Source: Sambucus nigra (lineage: Eukaryota; Streptophyta; Magnoliopsida; Dipsacales; Adoxaceae). Taken from it: DNA of 64,000 nt. The position numbers were made by a program, and so were the translations under genes. The DNA lies in NCBI GenBank assembly GCA_949130495.1, contig OX422220.1, positions 125,805,268 through 125,869,267 on the forward strand. The letters run 5' to 3'. Position 1 is the first letter of the stretch. The number at the start of each line of letters is the position of its first letter. Positions 11,276-22,527 of the stretch are shown piece by piece. The notes under the pieces were generated by a model. That model was not told the DNA's origin. It saw only the letters and a list, made by a program, of their open reading frames with translations, and made no database searches.

Positions 11276-11940
11276 CTGCAAAACATAAATTATTACAACA
11301 ATGCAATTGAATACTAAAATCACAATGGTAAGGTGAAAACGGAGAGAAAATGTCCAAAGATAAAAGTTAAAATCATTGAAGCATTTGGATAAACACTTGG
11401 CGTGCAGCGTAGAAAAGCAATGGCGCGGGACAAATTTGAACAAAAAAAACCCATTCATAGTAATCCCAAGAATAAGTAATAATAATTGCCCATGAATGGG
11501 GTTCGATAAGAAATAGCAGTAAAAATGAGTTCACAACAATGGCACAATTTCAGAAAATATAGGACTATGTAACATCCAAAATGGCAAAAATATCCCACCA
11601 AATGTAGCAAAAGAGAACTGCCCTCATCTAACACCAACCAAATGTCAATAGTGTAACTACATGTTGTAAGAACTTTGAAAATTTGAAAACAGGGAAACAT
11701 GTATTATGCACTATTGACAGCACAAATAGAGAACCTACTCATGGAGTTCATCAATCCCAATTACACAATAAAAAATTAAGCAACAATAAGGTGTGTGTGT
11801 GTGGAAGAGAAGAAGTAAACAACACAATCAGAGAGCAAGCCAATTTTTGTTGATTAGTCCTATAAAGAACAAACCCTAGCATCATGCAAAATCTACATAA
11901 AAACTCCCAAAAATCTAAAAATTAAGATGAGAAACCATAC
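11276..11940 (-). other. Probable intron before the env-position ORF
   Basis: On the minus strand a good donor, CTTCAAAG/GTATGG, stands at 11941/11940 and a good acceptor, ATGTTTTGCAG/GTTCTAATGG, at 11276/11275. The 665 bases between have no coding content. The start codon follows the acceptor by six bases, so this is an intron in the 5' leader. It gives the gene a promoter-leader-intron-ORF structure of its own. Confidence 0.6.
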
Positions 11941-12050
11941 CTTTGAAGTTAGATGGGACGATTATGGGGTTGATTTGTGGTGAAAATGGGAGAAAAGGAA
12001 ACTAGGGTTAGCTTTTGGAGATTTTGGATGGAGAAGGAAGATGAGAGGAT

Positions 12051-12297
12051 GGGAGTTATAAGGAGGAATGTGGGAGATGAAACGAATTAGTGCCTAATAA
12101 CTGAGACCACCGGTCGATCGCTCTTGGATGGTCGGTCGATCGCACTTTGAAAAATTAGCTTATGCCCAATGCAGTGTGCGATTTGAGTCAGGACTGATCG
12201 AACACGGTCTGGGGATCGGTCGACCGCATTTTGAGATTTTACCTTGGAAACTTTGGGGCATTTGACCGATCGACCGCTGGCTGGGGCCAGTCGACCG
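12051..12297 (-). promoter_or_regulatory. Internal promoter-like block of F
   Basis: On the minus strand a cluster of CGGTCGATCG, GATCGGTCGACCG, GACCGATCGACC and AGTCGACC motifs (12297-12107) is followed 45 bases later by CCTTATAACTCCC (TTATAA at 12056-12061). An AAACCCTAG leader-like stretch and the splice donor at 11941 come next. The same palindromes occur in the U3 of the LTR of F. I infer a second promoter serving the env-position gene. Confidence 0.5.
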
Positions 12298-12500
12298 TGA
12301 TTCTCAATTTTGCCTGTGGTTCTTTACAAAGAGTTTTAGCTGCATTTCCCTGCTTCTCCCAACCTCCTAACCTATAAAAAAAAAGGGGCAACACACAAAT
12401 GGATGCCTAGGATGGTACGATAGGTATAAAGCCGAGTGCAAAAATGCACAATTGCCTCGAACTCAATAAGGAGCGAGGAAATCCAAAAAAAAATTGAAGC
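12298..12500 (-). other. Spacer after F integrase
   Basis: About 200 bases between the integrase stop and the internal promoter-like block. It contains an A-rich run at 12376-12386 and no ORF of note. Confidence 0.4.
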
Positions 12501-12609
12501 CTACGGTGCGGCATCCAATGAAGAGCCCACAGGGGGGTCGTTAAGGGGAATTTCCACAAGCTCAGGACTGAACCCCTCAAGGAAAGGCTTAATCCTCTGC
12601 CCATTAACC
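12501..12609 (-). pseudogene. C-terminal end of F integrase
   Basis: On the minus strand a frame reads VNGQRIKPFLEG, then VEIPLNDPPVG and a stop at 12501. The VNGQRLKPY-like tail with a following LNDP motif is typical of Athila/Tat integrase C-termini. Only 36 codons remain. The frame is cut where B protease begins on the other strand. Confidence 0.7.
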
Positions 12610-14835
12610 CATGCCTATGAGGGATATGATTATGGATGAATATGTTTTTCGTGATTGTGTTTTGACACTAGGGGTTAGAGATACACTCATAGACCTACTT
12701 CCATTGGATATATTTGATTTTGACCTAATTTTGGGAATTGATTGGTTATCTAAATATCATGCATCTATGGATTGTTTTTGTAAGGAAGTTATTTTTAATA
12801 TGCTGGTAAGTCTGAATTTAAATTTGTGGGGAGAAGGAAAATTATTTCCAATTGCATCATTTTTGCTATTCAGACGAGGAAAATATCGAGTAAGGGTTGT
12901 GAGGGTTTTATTGCATATGTTCTTGACACTAGGAAGGGGGCTTTACAATTAGTTAATGCTCCTATTGTATGAGATTTTCCAGAGGTGTTCCTAGTGAGTT
13001 GCATGGGTTACCTCCAGAGAGAAAAGTTGAATTTAGTATTGAATGGCGCCTATTAGCACCGGGGACAACCCCTATTTTTATGGCACCGTATAGAATGGCG
13101 CCTATTGAATTGAAAGAACTTAATATTTAGTTGCAGGGTTTACTTGATAGGGGGTTCATACAGCCTAGTGTATCTCCATGGGGTACACCAGTTTTATTTA
13201 TGAAAAAGATGGTACTATGATTTTGTGTATTGATTATAGGCAACTGAATAAAGCTACCATTAAGAACAAGTATCCTTTGCCTCGTATAAATGATTTATTT
13301 GATCAGCTGCAGGGTGCTAAAGTATTTTCAAAGATAGACTTGCGATCAGGTTATCATCAGTTAAGAGTGAAGGAGGGTGATGTTTCTAAAACTGCTTTTC
13401 ATTCTCGATATAGTCATTTTGAGTTTCTCGTGATGCCTTTAGAGTGAACAATGCTCCAACTGTAGTTATGGATCTTATGAACCGGGTACTACAATCTTTT
13501 ATCGATTGATTTATGATAGTTTTTATTGATGATATTCTTATTTACTCGCGTGATATGGTTGAACATGAAAAGCATCTCAGAAATGTTTTGAATCTGTTGA
13601 ATGATAAGCAGTTGCATGTTAAGTTTAGTAAGTGTGAATTTTGGCTATCACAAGTTGTATTTTTAGGCCATGTTATTTCTGGGGATGGTATATGTGTTGA
13701 TTCTAAAAAGGTAGAAGATATTGTAAAATGGGAGAGGCCCAATAATATGACTGAGGTGAGGAGTTTTCTGAGTTTAGCTGGGTATTATAGAAGGTTTATT
13801 TAAGTAATTTTCTTCGATTGCCTTGCCAATGACTAAATTAACTCGAAAAGATGTCAAGTTTGAATGGAATTATGATTGTGAAAATAGTTTTGAAGAATTG
13901 AAAAAGAGATTGGTAACCGCACATGTTCTTATTATTCCACATAGTGGAGATGGTTTTGTTATTTATACCGATGCTTCACATCAGGGGTTGGGTTGTGTTT
14001 TTATAGAGCATGGTAATGTTATTGCTTATGCTTCGAGGCAGTTGTGTACACATGAACGTAATTTTCCTACATATGATTTGGAGCTTGTTGCTATTGTGTT
14101 TGCTTTGTAATTATGCATCATTGTTTTTATGGTGAAGTATGTGAAATTTTTACTGACCATAAAATCTTAAGTATTTATTTACTCAGAATGAGTTGAATTT
14201 TAGGCAGAAGCGGTGGATGGAGTTAATTAAAGATTATGATTGTACAATTCACTACCATCCAGGGATGGAAAATGTAGTTGCAGATGCTCTGAGTAAAAAG
14301 GCTTCGAGCAGGTAATCTTGTATTTGATGTGCTAGAGTTGCCCACGTTATGGAGTTGAGATTGGTGTGAGTGGAATTGCATCTAATATATGGGGATAGAT
14401 TATTTACTCATGTAAGAGTGAGGCCTTTATTAGCTACCCTTTCGTGTTTTGCAAAGTCAGGATCCTTTTCGTGAGAAGAAACGGCAAGATGTCTGAGATG
14501 GTAAGTCTGACGATTGTTGTATTGTTAATAGTGGAACTTTATTGTATAAGCAGAGATTATGTGTGCTTAATGTGGATGGATTGAAAGCCGAAATTTTAGA
14601 TGAGGCTCATAGTTCCAATTATACTATGCATCCTGTTAGTACTAAAATGTATAGGGAATTGAAGGAGCATTATTGGTGGAATAATATAAAGAAGGAAATA
14701 GCTGATTTTGTTGCTAAATGCCTTATATGTCAGCAAGTGAAAGTGGAACATCAGAAACCATCGGGTTTGCTTCAGCCATTGCCAATATCGAAATGGAAGT
14801 GGGAACATATAACGATGGATTTTATGGTTGGGCAT
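12610..14835 (+). pseudogene. B protease, RT, RNase H and integrase N-terminus
   Basis: Chromoviral pol. Protease: YVFRDCVLTLG and DLILGIDWLSKYHA (12640-12775). [24 protein letters not shown] (13210 on), [16 protein letters not shown], and the active site [11 protein letters not shown] at 13519. RNase [16 protein letters not shown] (13957), YASRQL, FTDHK and the ADALS motif at 14280. Integrase zinc finger: H..H around HSSNYTMHP and CLICQQVK (14600-14740), ending at MDFMVG. Several stops and frameshifts occur (12950-13060, 13445, 13508, 13800, 14108, 14160-14290). Gag and the start of protease are missing because of F. G interrupts integrase at 14836. Confidence 0.9.
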
Positions 14836-16343
14836 TGATCGAGTGGAAACCGAGCATCCGTGTAATATGCTAGTCATTGTTATCGGCTTCCAACCTCAAT
14901 ACAAAAAACGTAAACTTGTAACTACACTCTTAAGGAGTATAGTGGCGAGTCTGGGTATCGAATCCACGGGGAGTTAGGACGTGTGAACGTGACGACAAAG
15001 GTAAGGTAGTTTAATCCTAAAGTTGATTTTAAAAGAAAAGAAAAGAAAAAGATGATTGATTTTTGGATTTTATCTATGAATTAACTAAATTCAATTAAAT
15101 TAACCTAAACATGCAAAATTAACTAACTAAGAAGGAATTAATATGAATGAAGAAATGAGTTCAGAATACACTCCCCCAAACCCTAGTGTGTATGCCAGTA
15201 CAAAACTATTCATAAATTAGATAATTGATCAGACCTAGTCTTTCGTACTCCAAAGCATTAAAGACATGAGGTTCAAGCCCGCATCATACATAATCAAAGA
15301 ATGTGTAAAGCAGTGTCGCAATAGTTCACGCGCGTTGCATCCTTAAGCACCCCGGTTACCTAGGGCAAACGAGGTCAAAAGGTCCACAATGGTTTTGAAA
15401 TTATACAGCATGATCTAATCACTTATTTAATTTAGAGGACAAATTTTATATCTATGCATACCACATCGGGTTGGGTTCATGCATCCCCACCCTTAAAAAC
15501 TTATCTTAACATGATTAAAATAAAAGAAAGCTTAAAACTGAAAGTGCAGGAATTCATAACTAAATCTAGAAAATTGAGAACATGACTTGAATTGGGATTG
15601 GAATACTAGAAAGCAACAATTAATTAAACTAACTATGAAAGCAGTAAAAACAGTAAATTAAAATTACTTGCAATGGATGAGTGATGAATCTTGAATAGAT
15701 ATTTGAATCTTTAATAGTAGCCAAACTTCAAAACTAGGGTTCTTGGATATAAGAATTTTTTGAAAACTAACTACAAAGAAGCCCTAACTACTAGCCTCCT
15801 ACAACGTGAAGAAAAAACCCTCCTCTTCTTCCTACTAGGGTTTGCCCTTTTATACATCTAAAAAATGATGCTTCCCGTGCCTCTACACATTTTACAACTA
15901 ATAAAAAGTAATTATACAAGAAATTTCAAGAGTTGAAACTCTTCAGCTTCCAGAATTAATTTTAACTTTTGACTTTCTGTCTCCAACTTTAAATGGGAAT
16001 AACTTCCTCACCGTAGCTCGAATTGGGTGCCGTTTTTTCCAATGTTCTTGTAATTTAGAGCTCTTCAACTTTCTAGTTTTCCCAACCTCTGGAATATGGC
16101 TGTAAAATTACGAAAATTCCCTTGGACTCCCCATTTCTTGCTTTCTTTCATTGTTTTGCATTCTCTTTCGCACTAATTTGCATGAAATACCTATAAAACA
16201 CATAAAAGATACTCACAACTCGAAATACTTGCCAAAAAGGGTTAGTAGCATAAATGTAAGACAAAATCAAGCTATTTACAATGCACGGGATCATAAAAAT
16301 ATCGAAATTAAGTGGATAAATGTAAAGAATTTATGCCTAATCA
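14836..16343 (-). repeat. 3' LTR of G
   Basis: It begins TGATCGAGTGGAAACCGAGC on + and ends CTAATCA. It matches 19337-20821 along its whole length with modest differences, including a roughly 27-base block around 15748 that is absent from the other copy. On the minus strand a TATA-like GTATAAAAGGG lies at about 15847-15857, with a hairpin AAGAGTTTCAACTCTT upstream at about 15927. Confidence 0.85.
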
Positions 16344-16356
16344 AATCCCCCTAACT
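16344..16356 (-). promoter_or_regulatory. Polypurine tract of G
   Basis: The minus strand reads AAGTTAGGGGGATT directly before LTR start TGATTAGGCATAAATTC. It is very like the PPT of F. Confidence 0.75.
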
Positions 16357-18099
16357 TAGAACTTTGCGCGTGCCGAGCAATGTAAGAGAAATGAGTTGAC
16401 TTTTGAAATTCCTTTTATTAAAATAAAATTTCACTTTCGCAGGCAAGCGATTGCATTGAGCATATGTAATTAGCCTTTCAACCCCTAGGTTACCCTAGTA
16501 GGACGAGTTTTGTCTCGCGAGGGTTTGCAGTGAATATATCCACAAAATTCTTTATTGACTCAAATAAATATCAAAATACTTAAAAATTATACAATTTAAA
16601 CTTTTCGAAAAATAATCACCATAAATTCATATTCAAATGTCTCAAACCATAGTGTGTGTACAAAGCCAGAAATTAAACCTCAAATTTTCACCGATTGAGC
16701 ATTAAGTTACTTTTCAAAAATTCGTTTTGATTCAATTTCTTACATATGCACTAAAAAATGAATCACTCAGATTTTGGTTGTTTTATCTCGGTATGCATGA
16801 TATAAAGAGTAATTCTAACGGACACAAATTCACGCATACAAAATTAAAAAGAAGGAAATATATGGTGAAAAGATCTCATCATCGGAATACAATTATTAGG
16901 AAACGGGAAACATCATCTCTTAATCACACCATTTTAGTATCTTTTATTATCTTTTCATGTCTTAGTTCTCCATGCAGTAATTAATTTCGCCATTCGGACT
17001 TGGTTGAGACTTTTCGGGTTAAAAAGTGTAAAGGGTAAAATTGTGAATGAACGGAATGTTCGGAATTGAAAAATGTCCTTATGACGTCCATTAGTGCTTT
17101 TCTGGCCATTTCCTCATTTTTCTCTTTAAATTTTTTTCTTTTTTTTCACATTTTTTTTCTTGCTATTTTTCTTTTCTTGCCTCTTTTTTTATTACACACT
17201 TTGGACTTACTTGATGAATTTCCAATTTTTCACAATTCCGGACTATTTGGGTTTTTTGGGTTATCAAATGAAAGAAAAATATTTTATTACGCTCAAAGTG
17301 GGTTGCAAAGGGATACTTTTTTCACAACTTTATTATGGCCAATATTTTTGGGTTAAACAAAAGAGGGCCTACTTCATTGTCCAAATTGTTAATCACATTA
17401 CCATATGCATCTCGAGATTAATTAAGTTTAGAGATATATTTAGCACGAATTTCGAGACAACATTTCACACATTTCCCATAACCGATCAAAACAAAGGATT
17501 GAGATCATTAACGACTTGTTAAAACGCTGAAAAGGACTTTGAGTTATTCATAAACTCGGATCGATTTAAAAACTCATAAAAAATTGAAAGGCTTGAAATC
17601 TCATCGGGTTTGATCAATCTCCACACTTATTCGTTAAGTCGTCAATTTTCTTTCAATTTCCATCTTCGGTCAATTTTGGCTTAGTGCATTTTGATTGTTA
17701 ACAATTTGAGACTTTAAATAGAATAAAGGTGATATTTTTGAAAATTTTAAATTCCAATTTTTATTTATTTTGAACAAAAATATTTTTGGCTTTTTTTTTT
17801 TAATTTTTGAATTTTTCTAAAAAAACACACTTGGAAAGAATATGTGATCGAATCAATGAATCTAAACAATAAACGGGAAGAATATCCCACACCCCCTAAC
17901 TTAAATGTTGCATTGTCATCAATGCTAATCAAGAACACAACAGAAAGTGAGGAAAAGAAAGATATTATCCAAATGGAGCGATCTCCAATGAATGCCAGTC
18001 CATTGAATCCACAAAACATGTTAGGACAAAGAATAATAAAAAATTTAACTAATTTCTCTAAACTATGAAAAAAAGGAAAGAAAAAGAAAAAAAAATTAA
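16357..18099 (-). other. G internal region, 3' part
   Basis: No coding region is recognised. The sequence is AT-rich with long T runs (17110-17200, 17790-17810). A second PPT-like block with its usual context lies at 17888-17925 (minus: CATTGATGACAATGC, then AAGTTAGGGGGTGTGGG), 1.5 kb before the real PPT. The small ORFs on both strands look like chance readings of low-complexity sequence. Confidence 0.5.
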
Positions 18100-18831
18100 T
18101 TATGTACAACCTACGATTTTAACTTCTAATAACTCACACACTAGAAGTCGAAAAAATTGAAGGTCCACCCAAAATACAATTTGACTTTGAGGGGTAATTG
18201 GTGTACCCTCATTATGATGCATGCCTCCCGAAAAATAAGAATTTTGTTGGAAAAACAAAAGGCAAGTGCAATGCAGAATAAATGAACCATCACCTATTAA
18301 AAAATTTAAGGGGATAATGAGGGATTTGGGTGCACAAGGGGAGAAGTACCATTGGGATCCAAGAAAAATAGAATCACCTCCCATAGATTTTTCTAGTAGT
18401 ATGGGAAGCGGAGCACACAAACAGAAAGAGTCCATGTTGAAAAATAATTCAAGCATAGAATCCTTGTCCTCCAAATCTTCTCCCCCAAAATTTTCAACCG
18501 GATTTAGTGGGGTGACACGTCTAAGTGTATGGCCCATAAGATGAAGCATCTCAAAAAAACTTTCCCTTACAAGAATCGGATCAACATCCTCAAGACATTC
18601 ATCCAGTTCTTGTGATGGATTTAATGGTTCGATAATAGTGGGTACACAAGGAGACAAAGGATCTTCAAACTCAGTAGATTTTGCAATATTTATAATACGT
18701 TGATATTCAAAAGAACATGGATCACTCTCAATGATTTCATCCTCAAAAGTGTTAGGTGAAGCGCAAGTCTCGACCTTCTCTAAGTTGTCCAAATAATCAT
18801 TAAACTCCTTGCAAGTTGCTCTAATTTTCAA
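18100..18831 (-). CDS. G internal ORF, 243 codons, unknown function
   Basis: This is the longest open frame in G, in the sense direction of the element. It is acidic (many Glu and Asp), with repeated ED/LED motifs, a proline-rich middle and a hydrophobic C-terminus (LQFFRLLVCELLEVK). I recognise no gag zinc finger, protease or RT motif. It may be a remnant of the gag-protease linker of an Athila/Tat element, but this is a guess. The frame continues upstream in broken form to 19277. Confidence 0.4.
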   Translation of the reverse strand: MKIRATCKEFNDYLDNLEKVETCASPNTFEDEIIESDPCSFEYQRIINIAKSTEFEDPLSPCVPTIIEPLNPSQELDECLEDVDPILVRESFFEMLHLMGHTLRRVTPLNPVENFGGEDLEDKDSMLELFFNMDSFCLCAPLPILLEKSMGGDSIFLGSQWYFSPCAPKSLIIPLNFLIGDGSFILHCTCLLFFQQNSYFSGGMHHNEGTPITPQSQIVFWVDLQFFRLLVCELLEVKIVGCT

Positions 18832-18995
18832 CTCTGTAGCCGCAAGGTCATCAGATTACTTTTTGATAATAATCAAGAGTTCTTCCAAAGTAGGCGTCCT
18901 TTGTTCTAGCACCTCGGATTCCTCATTTGGTTGAAAACATTCTTCAACTTCAAAAATATCGGAAGAAAAATCCTCACCGGGTTCAAATAATGCAT

Positions 18996-19277
18996 CTAAC
19001 TCGTGCTCCCAATAACGATTTTTTCTCGATATTCTTTTTCAAGTCTTTCTTCTTCAAGCAATTCATTTTGATAAATTTGGATGGCCTTAGCACTGGGCTT
19101 GTATTTATGAGACTCATCTTTAGTGATATTGATCCATTGTTCATAAGTCTTGAGCACCTCCTCCTCACTATTATCATAATAATTAAAGCCACCAAAAGAG
19201 AAAGTAAGACATTTCAAATTGGTCAATTCAAGAACGTGACACCCATATTTTTTTAGATTTTTTTTCTTAAAGGTCAA
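18996..19277 (-). pseudogene. G gag-position ORF, N-terminal part
   Basis: The ORF starts about 40 bases after the PBS on the minus strand, where gag should start. It reads MTFKKKNLKKYGCHVLEL, then a Glu/Lys-rich helical stretch (EEERLEKEYREK). It is charged, with no zinc knuckle. It is separated from the 243-codon frame by stops between 18832 and 18995, so the two are probably parts of one damaged gene. Identity is uncertain. Confidence 0.4.
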
Positions 19278-19315
19278 ATTTGGGATTAACCAACCTAACC
19301 TAAAGTCTACCTAGT

Positions 19316-19333
19316 TCCCCGGCAAAGGCGCCA
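19316..19333 (-). promoter_or_regulatory. Primer binding site of G (tRNA-Asp type)
   Basis: The minus strand reads TGGCGCCTTTGCCGGGG three bases after the LTR. Known Athila/Tat primer sites complementary to tRNA-Asp read TGGCGCCGTTGCCGGGG, so there is one mismatch. Confidence 0.75.
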
Positions 19334-19336
19334 TTT

Positions 19337-20821
19337 TGATAGAGTGGAAACCGAGCGTCCGTGTAATACGTTAGTCGTTGTTATCGGCTTCCAACCTCAA
19401 TACAAAACATCTAAACTTGTAACTACACTCTTAAGGAGTTTAATGGCGAGTCTGGGTATCGAATCCACAGGGAGCTAGGACGTGTGAACGTGATGACAAA
19501 GGTAAGTTAGTTTAATCCTAAAGTTGATGTTAAAAGAAAAGAAAAGAAAGAGATGATTGATTTTTGGATTTTATCTATGAATTAACTAAATTCAATTAAA
19601 TTAACCTAAACATGAAAAATTAACTAACTAAGAAGGAATTAATATGAATGAAGAAATGGGTTAAGAATACACACCCCCAAACCCAAGTGTGTATGCCAGT
19701 ACAAAACTATTCATAAACTAGATAATTGATCAGACACGGTCTTTAGTACTCTAAAGCATTACATATATGAGGTTCAAGCTCGCACCATACATAATCAAAG
19801 AATGTGTAAAGTAGTGTCGTAATAGTTCACGCGCGTTGCATCCTTAAGCACCCCGGTTACCTAGGACAAACGAGGTCAAAAGGTCCACAATGGTTGTGAA
19901 ACTATACATCACGATCTAATCACTTATTTAATTTAGGGGGAAAATTTTATATCTGTGCATACCACATTGGGTTGGGTTCATGCATCCCCACCCTTAAAAA
20001 ATTAGCTTAACATGATTAAAATAAAAGAAAGCTTAAAACTGAAAGTGCGGGAATTCATAACTAAATCTAGAAAATTGAGAACATGACTTGAATTGGGATT
20101 GGAATACTAGAAAACAACAATTAATTAAACTAACTATGAAAGCAGTAAAAACAATAAATTAAAATTACTTGCAATGGATGAATGATGAATCTTGAATAGA
20201 TCTTTGAATCTTTAATAGTAGCCAAACTTCAAAACTAGGGTTCTTGGATACAAAGACACCCTAACTACTAGCCTCCTACAACGTGAAGAAAAAAACCTCA
20301 TCTTCTTCCTACTAGGGTTTGCCCTTTTATACATCTAAAAAATGACTCTTCCCATGCCTCTACACATTTTACAACTAATAAAAATTAATTATACAACAAA
20401 TTTCAAGAGTTGAAACTCTTCAGCTTCTAGAATTAATTTAAACTTTTGACTTTATGTCTTCAATTTTAAATGGGCATAACTTCTTCACCGTAGCTCGGAT
20501 TGGGGTGCCGTTTTTTCCAATGTTCTTGTAATTTAGAGATCTTCAACTTTCTAGTTTTCCCCACCTCTGGAATATGACTGTAAAATTATAAAAATGCCCT
20601 TGAACTCCCCATTTCTTGCTTTCTTTCATCGTTTTGCATTCTCTTTCGCACTAATTTGCATGAAATACCTATAAAACACATAAGAGATACACAAAACTCG
20701 AAATACTTTCCCAAAAGGGGTAGTAGCATAAATATAAGACAAATCCAAGCTATTTACAATGCAAGGGATCATAAAAATACTGAAATTATGGGGATAAATG
20801 TAAAGAATTTATCCTTAATGA
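19337..20821 (-). repeat. 5' LTR of G
   Basis: It begins TGATAGAGTGGAAACCGAGC on + and ends CTTAATGA, where the partner has CTAATCA. It matches 14836-16343 throughout. Adjacent to the PBS, so it is the 5' LTR on the minus strand. Confidence 0.85.
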
Positions 20822-21700
20822 GGCTTCCTCGATATCGGAAGGGGTCAGATTCAATTTGGGTAGTGGTGGACAGATTGACCAAGTCATATCATTTTCTAGT
20901 TGTCAAGACTACGTATAAAGTTGATAGGTATGCGAGATTGTATATTAATGAGATTATTCGATTGCATGAAGCACTTATTTCTATTATTTCAAATAGGTAC
21001 CCTACTCTTACATTCAGATTTTGGGATAGTTTACAGTATGCTATGGGCACTAACTTAAAGTTTAGTATAGTTTTTCATCCTCAGACGGATGGGCAGTCAA
21101 AAAGAACCATACAGATTTTGGAGGATATGCTTAGAGCTTGTGGGCTTGATTTTAAAGGTAATTGGGATGAATATTTGCCTTTGATAGAATTTGTATATAA
21201 TAATATTTTTTAATATACTGTTGATATAGTGACATATGAAGCGTTGTATGGTAGACAGTGCCGTACACCAATAGAGTTGATTAAAGTCACCACTAAAAAA
21301 GTGAAAATTATTCAAGATAGAATGAGAACAACTCAAAGCAGACAGAAAAGTTATGCCAATAATAAGCGAAAAAATTTGAAATTCCAAAAGGGGGATTATG
21401 TGTTTCTTCGGATATTACCCCGAAAAGGATTTATGAGATTTGGAAAGAAAGAGAAATTGAGTCCACGCTACATTGAACCTTATAAGACTCTTGAGAAAGT
21501 CGGGATGGTGGCCTACAAGTTAGTATTACCACCGGAGTTAGACCTATTACATGATGTTTTCCATGTTTATATGTTGAGAATGTATGTAGCGTATCCTTCA
21601 CATGTATTTGTATAACAACCGATTGAGTTGAAGGAAGACTCGAGCTACGTGGAAGAACCACTTGCTATCGTGGATAGGAAGGAACAAATATTGAGATCCA
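20822..21700 (+). pseudogene. B integrase core and C-terminus
   Basis: Continues the integrase cut at 14835: LPRYRKGSDSIWVVVDRLTK, then ISNRYPTLTFRFW and PQTDGQSKRTIQILED. A C-terminal domain follows (GDYVFLRILPRKG, LSPRYIEPY, VFHVYMLRMYV) and then degraded sequence (VEEPLAIVDRKE) where chromoviruses usually have a chromodomain. In the catalytic triad the second Asp reads Asn (SNRYPT for the usual SDRGPT) and the Glu after QTDGQS reads Lys, so the enzyme is dead. A stop occurs at 21211. Confidence 0.85.
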
Positions 21701-21845
21701 AGTGATCCCACTTATGAGAGTTGTATGGATAAGGCATTCCATGGAAGAAGTCACATGGGAGAGCTAAGATAGCATGAAAATTCATTATCCGTATTTGTTT
21801 GATTAGGACAACCAAGGTAAGTCAATTTCGGGGATGAAATTTCCT

Positions 21846-21859
21846 AACAAGGGGAGAGT
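21846..21859 (+). promoter_or_regulatory. Polypurine tract of B
   Basis: AACAAGGGGAGAGT directly precedes the LTR start TGTGACAACTCG. It is preceded by GGGGATGAAATTTCCT, the usual chromoviral context. Confidence 0.75.
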
Positions 21860-22527
21860 TGTGACAACTCGAATATAATTATGATAAATTTTGTTTGAAT
21901 CATGTTTAGCTTATGTGATATGGGTAATGTGTTTTTAATACATATAATGTTTAGTTATTATGTTTAGTCTAATCCTACTTTCAGAAATCATGAAATGTCG
22001 AATTAGTTACAAACACAAAATTTTGATGTTTTTAATAGAAATGTTCATGTTGGAGACTAGTTTTGACCCTTATAATGTAACAATTGACTTGAGGTGAAAA
22101 CTAGATAGTCGTAGATATGCGAGTTAAGTTTGTAACACAACAAACAGTGTGTAAAACAGAGTTTCGAGTAAGGAGTTATGCTAAAATTATGAAGCAAGGG
22201 CAAATATGTCCATTCGTTAGGTAGTATTTTTTTCTTATTAGTACACCATGTGTTATGTTTGATTGTTTGGAAGGGAGAACTAGTTTGGCCAACTTTAAAT
22301 CTTTGAAAGAAACTCCTATTTCAGAAAATTCATACATGAGAGATGTGTAGCTTGAGGAGAGAGAATCCAGATGTTTAGGAAGAAGGAAGTGAGGAGAAAA
22401 ATTAGAGAAAAATCCAATAAAAATAATTACGTAAAAATTCCTAAGGTAATTATATCCATAAATCTTCTTATTTTTCTTGTATTACTGATTAAAATGATAT
22501 ACATAATCAATTGTTTCTTAAACTTTC
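21860..22527 (+). repeat. 3' LTR of B, proximal part
   Basis: Starts TGTGACAACTCGAATATAATTATG and matches 6405-7070. It is cut at AAACTTTC by the LTR of C. The 5' copy continues here with TGCCTTTATGTATATG. Confidence 0.85.

Larger units (their letters stand above)
7403..12609 (-). mobile_element. Athila-like element F, 3' half
   Basis: Read on the minus strand, F has the end of integrase (12609-12501), a spacer with a promoter-like block, a spliced env-position gene (11275-10324), a PPT (9705-9691) and a 2.3-kb 3' LTR (9690-7403). Gag, protease, RT and most of integrase are lost at the junction with B protease at about 12609. The layout with an extra gene between integrase and 3' LTR is that of Athila-type gypsy elements. 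Confidence 0.7.
14836..20821 (-). mobile_element. Non-autonomous Athila/Tat-like element G
   Basis: G has two LTRs of about 1.5 kb (14836-16343 and 19337-20821) flanking 3 kb with no pol. On the minus strand it has a PBS at 19333-19316, gag-position ORFs and a PPT at 16356-16344. It lies between the MVG and LPR codons of B integrase, flanked by GGCAT (14831-14835) and GGCTT (20822-20826), a 5-bp target duplication with one change. Lack of RT and integrase means it depended on another element, so it fits the LARD class. A third copy of this LTR starts at 63955. Confidence 0.85.

Noticed and set aside
17066..17522. Hydrophobic + frames resembling membrane proteins
   Set aside because: Low-complexity T-rich sequence inside G, on the strand opposite to the element, without a gene-like start.
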